Made by a program: the position numbers and the translations under genes. The notes beneath the pieces were generated by a model. The model was given only the letters and a program-made list of their open reading frames with translations. It had not been told where the DNA came from and did not search any database. DNA of 64,000 nt, taken from the NCBI GenBank assembly GCA_001664505.1, contig CP011806.1, forward strand, positions 718,020 through 782,019. The letters are read 5' to 3'. Below, one piece after another: positions 56,348 through 64,000 of the stretch. This DNA comes from Acidobacteria bacterium Mor1. Its GTDB lineage: Bacteria; Acidobacteriota; Polarisedimenticolia; Polarisedimenticolales; Polarisedimenticolaceae. Numbering within the stretch: position 1 is the first letter of the stretch; the number at the start of each line of letters is the position of its first letter.

Positions 56348-57310
56348 GTGTTCGAAGAAGACAGTTTCGAGGAACCGATTCTGGACCTGGAGCGCCGTAT
56401 CGAAGCGCTCTCCGACACCGGCGACGACCCGGCGACCCGCAACCAGCGGCAGCGCCTGGAGCAGGAACTCCGGGAGATCCGTGAGCGGATCATGTCGGAT
56501 CTGACGCCCTGGCAGAAGACCCTGCTGGCCCGTCACGCCAAACGGCCCTACACCCTCGACTACATCGAACACATGATCGAGGACTTCGTCGAGATTCACG
56601 GAGACCGCAAGTTCGCCGACGACCCGGCGATCGTGGCCGGCTTCGGCGACTTCCGCGGCCGTCCGGTCCTGGTGCTCGGCCATCAGAAGGGCCGGGACAC
56701 CAAGGAAAAGATCCACCGCAATTTCGGCATGCCCCGGCCCGAGGGCTACCGCAAGGCGATGCGGGCGATGAACATGGCGGAGAAGTTCCGCCGGCCGATC
56801 ATCACCTTCATCGACACCCCGGGAGCCTATCCCGGCATCGGAGCCGAGGAGCGGGGCCAGGCCGAGGCGATCGCCTTCAACCTGCGCGAGATGGCCAAGC
56901 TGACCGTCCCGGTGGTCGCCACGGTCACCGGCGAGGGGGGCAGCGGCGGAGCCCTGGCCATCGGCGTAGGCAACCGGGTCAACATGCTGGAGCACTCGGT
57001 CTACTCGGTGATCAGCCCCGAGGGTTGTGCCGCGATCCTCTGGCGGGACCCGTCCAAGAACCGTGAGGCGGCCAAGGCGATGCGTTTGACCGCCCAGCAG
57101 CTGGTCGGCCTCGACATCGTCGATGCGGTGATCAAGGAGGTCTCCGGCGGGGCCCATGTCGATGCGGCGCACCAGGCGGAAATCCTCGGCGACGTCGTCG
57201 ACGAACAGCTGCGCACGCTGGAATCGCTGAACGGCGAGGAGCTGACGGCCCAGCGCCACGAGCGCTTCCGCCAGCTCGGCAAGTTCACCGACGGGGCGTT
57301 GTCCGCTTGA
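56348..57310 (+). CDS. accA: Acetyl-CoA carboxylase carboxyltransferase subunit alpha
   Basis: 320 residues from GTG 56348. Transfers carboxyl from biotin to acetyl-CoA, making malonyl-CoA for the fab genes at 17-22 kb. EPILDLERRIEAL start, GDRKFADDPAIVAGFG, TFIDTPGAYPGIGAEERGQ and GEGGSGGALAIG. GCGGGGGAAAC before GTG is the likely ribosome site; ATG 56312 is possible but adds unconserved residues. The stop lies 26 bases inside the convergent mazG. Confidence 0.95.
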   Translation: MFEEDSFEEPILDLERRIEALSDTGDDPATRNQRQRLEQELREIRERIMSDLTPWQKTLLARHAKRPYTLDYIEHMIEDFVEIHGDRKFADDPAIVAGFGDFRGRPVLVLGHQKGRDTKEKIHRNFGMPRPEGYRKAMRAMNMAEKFRRPIITFIDTPGAYPGIGAEERGQAEAIAFNLREMAKLTVPVVATVTGEGGSGGALAIGVGNRVNMLEHSVYSVISPEGCAAILWRDPSKNREAAKAMRLTAQQLVGLDIVDAVIKEVSGGAHVDAAHQAEILGDVVDEQLRTLESLNGEELTAQRHERFRQLGKFTDGALSA

Positions 57311-58088
57311 CCGCCTGCCAGCGTTCCTCGAGCGCATCGAGATCGCAGTCCTGAACCTGCCGGCCCTCGTCGGCGAGGCTCCGCTCCAGAGCGCGGAAGC
57401 GCTGTTCGAACTTGCGGTTCGCTCGTTGGAGCGCCCGCTCGGGGTCGATCTCCGAGCGGCGCGCCAGCTGGATCGTGGCGAACAGCAGATCGCCGAGCTC
57501 TTCCTCGACCGCATCGGCGTCCCGCTGATCCATCGCCTCACGTAGCTCGCCCATCTCCTCGTCGACCTTGCGCAGCACCGCGGCCGCATCGGGCCAGTCG
57601 AAGCCGACCCGGGCGGTCTTGACCCCGAGGCGCTGCGCCCGCATCAGAGAGGGGAGGGACGCCGGGATCCCGGCCAGGATCGAGTCCCGGGCGGGCTTGC
57701 CTGCCGCCTCCTTCTCCTTGCGCTTGATCTCCTCCCAGTTGCGGAGCACCTCGTCGGCGTCCTCGGCGGTCTCGTCGCCGAAGATATGGGGGTGGCGGCG
57801 GATCATCTTCTCGGCGATCCCGCGCACCACGTCCGGAGCCTCGAAGGCACCCTGCTCCTTGGCCAAGCGGGACAGGAACACGATCTGGAACAGCAGGTCG
57901 CCCAGTTCCTCCCGCAACTCACCCAGATCCCCCTGGTCCAGGGCGTCGGCGACCTCGTAGCACTCCTCCAGCAGGTAGCTGCGGAGGGACTCGAAGGACT
58001 GCTCCAGATCCCAGGGGCAGCCGCTCTCCGGGTCCCGCAGTCGGTCCATGATCGAGACCAAAGTCTCGAATTTATCGACCTGATCCAT
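57285..58088 (-). CDS. mazG: Nucleoside triphosphate pyrophosphohydrolase MazG
   Basis: 267 residues. Two MazG domains: first (about 5-120) with CPWDLEQSFESLRSYLLEE, EECYEVADAL and EELGDLLFQIVF; second (about 150-245) with DEEMGELREAM and EEELGDLLFATIQLAR. Hydrolyses NTPs to NMP and PPi as a housecleaning step. AAGGAG ten bases before the ATG. Shares 26 bases with accA end to end. Confidence 0.95.
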   Translation of the reverse strand: MDQVDKFETLVSIMDRLRDPESGCPWDLEQSFESLRSYLLEECYEVADALDQGDLGELREELGDLLFQIVFLSRLAKEQGAFEAPDVVRGIAEKMIRRHPHIFGDETAEDADEVLRNWEEIKRKEKEAAGKPARDSILAGIPASLPSLMRAQRLGVKTARVGFDWPDAAAVLRKVDEEMGELREAMDQRDADAVEEELGDLLFATIQLARRSEIDPERALQRANRKFEQRFRALERSLADEGRQVQDCDLDALEERWQAVKRTTPRR

Positions 58089-58181
58089 GGCTGGGGGGCT
58101 CCTTGACTCACCCGGGGCCGGACCGCATGTTTGGCCCGGGTCAGGTCACCTGCTCGTAGGGCTAAGGTGCGATCGGCGTGA

Positions 58182-58211
58182 TTGAAACCGCGAGAACGCC
58201 AATGGTACCAT
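58182..58211 (+). promoter_or_regulatory. Promoter of the DUF1844 gene
   Basis: TTGAAA (58182-58187), 18-base spacer, TACCAT (58206-58211). Start near 58218, which supports GTG 58253 as start of the next gene instead of the upstream GTG 58178. Confidence 0.4.
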
Positions 58212-58252
58212 CGGCGCACGAAGCGCTCGAAGCCGAGCCGGTGAGGTTGATC

Positions 58253-58723
58253 GTGAGCGATAGATCGGGTTCCGAGGAGGACGCCAAGCGGCCGATCAAG
58301 GTGGTCGACCGGCGTGCGTTCACTGCCGACGGAGAGCGGCGAGAGGGCTCCGACGACGAAGGGTCGCCGGAGGTCGCAGAGCAGCAGCAGGCCCAGGCGC
58401 CTCCCCCAACGGAGGAGGCACCGGCGGCGGAGGGCTTCGAACACAAGCCCGTCGAAGAGCCGGAAGGGGTCGACTTCACCATGCTGCTCAACGCCATGGC
58501 GCAACCGGCGCTGCTCTTTCTCGGCGAGATTCCCCACCCCGATTCGAATCAGCCCACGGTCGATCTGGTGCAGGCGCGCCTGCAGATCGACATGCTCGAT
58601 CTGTTGCGTGTGAAGTGCCGCGGCAACCTGACCAAGCAAGAGGAAGGGTTGCTGGACCGGGTGCTTTATCAGCTGCGCATGCTCTACGTCACGCGCTCCG
58701 GATCCGCCAACCCACAGCCATAG
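58253..58723 (+). CDS. DUF1844 domain protein
   Basis: 156 residues from GTG 58253, with GAGG seven bases upstream. Start region SDRSGSEEDAKRPIKVVDRR matches the usual 'kVvDrRrf' opening of this family. A Glu/Ala/Pro linker leads to the DUF1844 domain (about 80-150): FTMLLNAMAQPALLFLGEI, VDLVQARLQIDMLDLL and GNLTKQEEGLLDRVLYQLRM. Function unknown; the family is common in Acidobacteriota and Deltaproteobacteria-like groups. Confidence 0.88.
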   Translation: MSDRSGSEEDAKRPIKVVDRRAFTADGERREGSDDEGSPEVAEQQQAQAPPPTEEAPAAEGFEHKPVEEPEGVDFTMLLNAMAQPALLFLGEIPHPDSNQPTVDLVQARLQIDMLDLLRVKCRGNLTKQEEGLLDRVLYQLRMLYVTRSGSANPQP

Positions 58724-58746
58724 CCGCCACGTAGCCGTTCGGCGCG

Positions 58747-60819
58747 GTGTCGAAGCGCTCGTGGGGCCCGGGGTTCGGGTTGAAGCGCGCATTGTTGCTG
58801 CTAGCCGTGGGATTGACGCTGGCCCTCTGGGGCCAGGCGGTGGTCCCGGTGTACGCCCAGGAAGCCGACTCCGGCGTGATTCGCCTGGGAGGCAAGCGTA
58901 CCGCCGACCCTGAACCGGTCGAACAACAGTCCTCCGACTCCGAACAGCATTTCGGCGGCGCCCGCCGTGGCTTCGACTACGACGCGTTCCGCGCCCGCCT
59001 CGAGACCTACTGGTTCCAACGCAAGGCGTTCCTGGCCCACGGCCGTGACGGCGACGCCGACCGCCAGGCGGAGCTGATTCGCGCCTTCTGCCTGGAAGAA
59101 GGGGTCAGCCGGCTGGAGGGGCTCTCCAGCGCATTGATCTCCGAGGCCAAGCGCTACATGCGGGAAGGGGACTACGCCCAGGCGCGCAAGTCGCTTGACC
59201 TGGCCGAGGCCTTCGACCCCGGCCGCCCCCAGATCGCCGTGGCCCGTGCCGCCCTGGCCTACGAGTCCGGACTCGGCTACCTGACCACCGCCGGGGAGTT
59301 CGCGCGGGCGTTGCGGCTGTCGGTCCTCGGATCGGCGAGCAACATGACCTTGCTCAATCAGCTCGCCATCGTGTTGCTCGTTGCCCTCCTGGCCAGCATC
59401 GCGGTCTTCGCGCTGCTGATGATCTATCGCTACCAGGTGCCGTTCCGCCACGAGGTCGAGGAGTGGATGGCCGCTCACGGCAAGGAGCGGTTCGGCCCCG
59501 CAGCCGGCTGGGCGCTCCTGCTCCTGCCGTTCCTGCTCTGGATCGCCGCCGGGTGGGTGGTGGTCTACTGGCTGGTACTGACCTTCCGCTACATGCGGCG
59601 CAGCGAACGGCTGGCCACCGTGACCCTGCTTCTCGGCATCGCCCTGGCTGTGCCCGGCTACCGGGTCGCCATCGCGCTGTACGGCGTGACCGCCGATCCG
59701 GTCGTCCGCACCACGCTGGCCTCGGCCGGAGGCTCCTACGCCCCGGACCGCATCGTGCGGCTGCGGCAACTGGTCGAGCGCTACCCCGACGACCCGATCT
59801 ACCGCTTCCTGCTGGCCGGCCTGTACAAGAACGGCCGCTACTTCGAAGAGGCCTTCGCCGAGTACAAGCAGGTGCTCGACCTCGAGCCGTCGATCCACCA
59901 GGCCCACATCAACATCGGCAACATCTTCTACCTGTCCGGACAGCACGCAGAAGCCAGCGCCGCGTATACCAAGGCGCTCGAGCTGCAACCGGGGTCGCCG
60001 CTCGCGCTCTACAACCTGCACCTGGCCCAGTCGGAAACCTTCCACTTCAAGGATGCCGAGGTCTCCCTGGCCAAGGCCCGCAACCACGACGCCGAGGAGG
60101 TCACCCGCCTGATGACCACCTCGAAGGACAAGGACGGGCGGCCGATGGTCGCCGATGCCGAGGTCCAGCTCGGGGCGATCTGGCAGGCCGCCCTCGAGGG
60201 TCGCGGTTTCGAGCAACGGATGGAACTGCAGTCCGGCGGGGGAGTGGCCTCGATGGCACGCCGCCTGGTCAACCCGGTCTCGATCGCGTCCCTGCTGGCG
60301 ATGATCGCCTGCGTGGTCGTGGGCATCGCGTCGGCGGGCAGCGACCCGGCGCGCCGCTGCATTCGCTGCGGCCGCCCGTTCTGCCACATGTGCAAGAGCC
60401 GGCGTGAGGGCCACGAGTACTGCAGCCAATGCCTGCACCTGTTCGTCATCGGGGACGGCCTCGCTCCCGAGACCAAGACCCGCAAGCTCTACGAGGTCGA
60501 CCGCCATGAGCGGCGCAACCGCACGCTGCGCAAACTGCTGTCGTTCCTGCTGCCCGGCTCGGCCCATCTGCTGCGTGGCCGCTCGGCAAGCGGATGCGTG
60601 CTGATCCTGCTGTGGATCGCCGCCCTGATCAGCTGGCAACCCTCCGCCCTCGTTCCGCTGGAACAGGTGGCCGGAGCCGATCTGCGCCTAGACCTGCTGC
60701 AGGAGGGGGTCGTCCCCGCAGCCTTCGTACTCAACCCCACCGGGGTGCTGGCACTGATTGCCGCCGTCCTGGTCTGGTTCAGCGGCAACATCTGGCGCTG
60801 GCGCCGCCGGGAGCTGTGA
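58747..60819 (+). CDS. Membrane TPR protein with zinc-binding cysteine cluster
   Basis: 690 residues, GTG start. Signal or anchor helix (about 12-36), a soluble helical part, membrane helices (about 203-225, 258-280, 290-310), a TPR region (about 340-440: FLLAGLYKNGRYFEEAFAEY, HINIGNIFYLSGQHAEASAA), another helix near 515, then a cysteine cluster CIRCGRPFCHMC ... YCSQC (about 537-562, B-box or double-zinc ribbon type), and two more helices near the end. Similar zinc-plus-TPR membrane proteins occur beside PATAN genes; the function is unknown. It is separated from the PATAN-GspG gene by one base. Confidence 0.75.
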   Translation: MSKRSWGPGFGLKRALLLLAVGLTLALWGQAVVPVYAQEADSGVIRLGGKRTADPEPVEQQSSDSEQHFGGARRGFDYDAFRARLETYWFQRKAFLAHGRDGDADRQAELIRAFCLEEGVSRLEGLSSALISEAKRYMREGDYAQARKSLDLAEAFDPGRPQIAVARAALAYESGLGYLTTAGEFARALRLSVLGSASNMTLLNQLAIVLLVALLASIAVFALLMIYRYQVPFRHEVEEWMAAHGKERFGPAAGWALLLLPFLLWIAAGWVVVYWLVLTFRYMRRSERLATVTLLLGIALAVPGYRVAIALYGVTADPVVRTTLASAGGSYAPDRIVRLRQLVERYPDDPIYRFLLAGLYKNGRYFEEAFAEYKQVLDLEPSIHQAHINIGNIFYLSGQHAEASAAYTKALELQPGSPLALYNLHLAQSETFHFKDAEVSLAKARNHDAEEVTRLMTTSKDKDGRPMVADAEVQLGAIWQAALEGRGFEQRMELQSGGGVASMARRLVNPVSIASLLAMIACVVVGIASAGSDPARRCIRCGRPFCHMCKSRREGHEYCSQCLHLFVIGDGLAPETKTRKLYEVDRHERRNRTLRKLLSFLLPGSAHLLRGRSASGCVLILLWIAALISWQPSALVPLEQVAGADLRLDLLQEGVVPAAFVLNPTGVLALIAAVLVWFSGNIWRWRRREL

Positions 60820-60820
60820 C

Positions 60821-62092
60821 GTGGCCCTACAGGGAACGCTAAAGGACTTCGGCCTCGCCGATATCTTCCAGCTGATCGGCATTCAGCGGAAGACCGGCAC
60901 CCTGACCCTCGAGAACGACGAGGACACGGTCACCGTACGTTTCAGCGAAGGCCAGGTGGTCGGCGCCGACACCCGCCTGCGCAACCTCGAGGATCTCCTC
61001 GGCTCGGTGCTTGTGCGCACCGGACGCATCACCGAGGCGCAACTGCAGGAGGCGCTCAAGGTCCAGAACGACACGCTGCAGCGCCTGGGCTACGTGCTGG
61101 TCGAACAGCGCTTCATCTCCGAGGAGGACCTGCGGGAAGCGTTGCTGATCCAGGTCACCCAGATGGTGTACCGGCTGTTCCGCTGGCGTGAGGGCCGCTA
61201 CCACTTCGACCCCCAGCAGAAGGTCGAGTTCGAGAAGTTGTTCCAGCCGATCGGCGCCGAGACCATCCTGATGGAAGGCGCGCGGATGATCGACGAATGG
61301 CCGATCATCGAGCGCAAGATCCGCTCGGAGAAGATGGTCTTTCGACGCGCCCCCGCCGCGGCCCGGGTCGCCGGGCTCGACGGCGCGGTCGAGTCGATCA
61401 TCGACCAGGACCTGGAACTCAGTCTCGGCTCCGGCGCCGAAGTTCAGGCTCCCGACCCGGAGATCAGCCTCTCGCCCGAGGAGCGGGACATCCTGCGCAT
61501 GGTCGACGGCAGGGCTTCGGTGCAGGAGATCGTCGACCGCTCGGCGCTGGGTGAGTTCGACACCTATCGGATTCTCTACGAGCTCCTGACCCGGAACCTG
61601 GTTCAGGAGGTCAAGGTGGTCGCCACCGGGGTGACCTCAGGCGCGGCCGCCCGTGCAGGGGTCTGGGTCTCCCGGGCTCTCGTGGGCCTGGTCCTGTTGG
61701 CCTCACTGCTCGCGGTGGCGACCCTGGATCGCAATCCGCTGACCCCCTGGAAGCTGGCGGCGTCCAACGGTTCGACCGATCAGCTCCGGGGCTACGCCAG
61801 CCGGGTGCGCCTGGAGCGCATCGAGGAGGCGATCCGGGTGTTCTACCTGGACATGGGGACCGTGCCCACCGGCCTCGATTCCCTGGCCAGCGGGGGATAC
61901 CTGGAGCAGGCGGACCTGCTCGACCCCTGGGGCCGGACCTACGGCTACGAGCTGGCCAGCGGGGGATACCGGCTGTTCGGCTACGACGCCGCCGGCGATC
62001 CGGACGAGGATCTCAAGGTCAACCGAAAGTTCAGCGCAAGTCAGCGCATGATGCTCGATGGCGCGATATCGTCGCCGACCTCCGGGGGATAG
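60821..62092 (+). CDS. PATAN (DUF4388) protein with C-terminal GspG-like domain
   Basis: 423 residues from GTG 60821. The N-terminal PATAN domain begins ALQGTLKDFGLADIFQLIGI, with TVTVRFSEGQVVGADTR and VYRLFRWREGRYHFDP. A helical middle (about 220-280, ILRMVDGRASVQEIVDRSAL) leads to a membrane helix (about 298-318). The last 100 residues (RLERIEEAIRVFYLDMGTVP, LLDPWGRTYGYE, YRLFGYDAAGDPDEDL) match the core of type II secretion major pseudopilin GspG, without its N-terminal prepilin helix. Probably displays this domain outside the membrane. No other secretion gene is nearby. Confidence 0.85.
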   Translation: MALQGTLKDFGLADIFQLIGIQRKTGTLTLENDEDTVTVRFSEGQVVGADTRLRNLEDLLGSVLVRTGRITEAQLQEALKVQNDTLQRLGYVLVEQRFISEEDLREALLIQVTQMVYRLFRWREGRYHFDPQQKVEFEKLFQPIGAETILMEGARMIDEWPIIERKIRSEKMVFRRAPAAARVAGLDGAVESIIDQDLELSLGSGAEVQAPDPEISLSPEERDILRMVDGRASVQEIVDRSALGEFDTYRILYELLTRNLVQEVKVVATGVTSGAAARAGVWVSRALVGLVLLASLLAVATLDRNPLTPWKLAASNGSTDQLRGYASRVRLERIEEAIRVFYLDMGTVPTGLDSLASGGYLEQADLLDPWGRTYGYELASGGYRLFGYDAAGDPDEDLKVNRKFSASQRMMLDGAISSPTSGG

Positions 62093-62093
62093 C

Positions 62094-62122
62094 TTGACAA
62101 CCCCCGGGCCCCATCTTAACTA
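62094..62122 (+). promoter_or_regulatory. Candidate dnaK promoter
   Basis: TTGACA (62094-62099) lies 17 bases before a poor -10 (TAACTA, 62117-62122). The same stretch reads CTTGACA, nine bases, CCCCATCT (62109-62116), which resembles the sigma-32 heat-shock boxes of enteric bacteria but with spacing shorter than the usual 13-14. No CIRCE element is present. Confidence 0.4.
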
Positions 62123-62132
62123 CCTGCCGTGC

Positions 62133-62148
62133 CCAGCGACGTCGCTGG
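62133..62148. promoter_or_regulatory. 16-bp perfect palindrome in the dnaK leader
   Basis: CCAGCGACGTCGCTGG, fully self-complementary, lies between the promoter candidate and the dnaK start. It could be an operator. A random 16-base palindrome is unlikely, but the binding protein is not known. Confidence 0.5.
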
Positions 62149-62180
62149 ACCTAAATCGAAGACACGCAGGGAGTTAACGG

Positions 62181-64000
<1,820 letters not shown>

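Noticed and set aside
62093-62180. CIRCE element before dnaK
   Set aside because: The TTAGCACTC-N9-GAGTGCTAA pattern is absent; the palindrome at 62133-62148 is a different sequence.

Overview
The window is a dense, high-GC bacterial chromosome segment, mostly housekeeping genes. It has no insertion sequences, integrases, CRISPR arrays, rRNA or phage genes. The gene content suggests Acidobacteriota or a close relative, which is inference. The clues are an outer membrane (Omp85/TamB protein, lytic transglycosylase), an HPrK-RapZ-HPr-EI cluster without a sugar permease, an ECF sigma factor overlapping a TPR Ser/Thr kinase, several DUF4388 (PATAN) proteins, paired DUF3857 proteins and an archaeal-type GAPDH. 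No 16S gene is present to confirm this.

Layout. 1-4.2 kb: 3' part of glyS overlapping ppdK. 4.3-11.6 kb: a histone-H1-like/DksA/poly-acid protein, then a 2068-residue protein joining a TamB-like half to a five-POTRA Omp85 barrel. 11.7-16.7 kb: a minus-strand sigma-region-4 protein, mutL, a lytic transglycosylase with a promoter abutting its start codon, and a PATAN/J-like/TPR protein. 16.9-22.5 kb: a fatty-acid synthesis operon (yceD-rpmF-fabH-fabD-fabG-acpP-fabF) behind one good promoter. Between 13.5 and 19 kb there are several short tandem repeats, one of which sits inside an extra segment of FabH. 22.6-26 kb: a minus-strand HNH endonuclease-like gene and archaeal-type gapII. 26-31.8 kb: hprK-rapZ-EIIA-ptsH-ptsI, a MerR-type regulator and tRNA-Pro(GGG). 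32-37.2 kb: two exported proteins of unknown function and a pair of DUF3857 proteins, one with and one without the transglutaminase catalytic residues. 37.4-43.5 kb: bactofilin, a GT2 plus GT-C-like membrane pair, surE-pcm-yqaA and tRNA-Pro(CGG). 44-49.1 kb: ECF sigma plus kinase, an unknown minus-strand protein, and a secreted protein with eight cysteine half-repeats. 49.2-58 kb: apt, tRNA-Arg(CCT), a membrane TPR protein, an exported Ig-like protein, ssb and murJ diverging from one overlapping -10 region, dtd-xer-cca-accA, and mazG. 58-64 kb: a DUF1844 protein, a membrane TPR/zinc protein, a PATAN protein ending in a GspG-like domain, and dnaK running off the window.

How the genes work together. 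HprK, HPr (with both His15 and Ser46), EI and a mannose-type EIIA look like a complete regulatory phosphorelay with no local transporter; ppdK and gapII supply the central carbon enzymes it could respond to. FabH, FabD, FabG, AcpP and FabF give a near-complete type II fatty-acid synthase, and AccA lies elsewhere in the window. The most unusual observations are the TamB-Omp85 fusion, the FabH segment built from 18-bp repeats, the H1-DksA-acidic architecture, the eight-half-repeat secreted protein, the PATAN-GspG fusion, the one-functional/one-degenerate DUF3857 pair and the shared -10 of ssb/murJ. All reading was by eye, with no database search.
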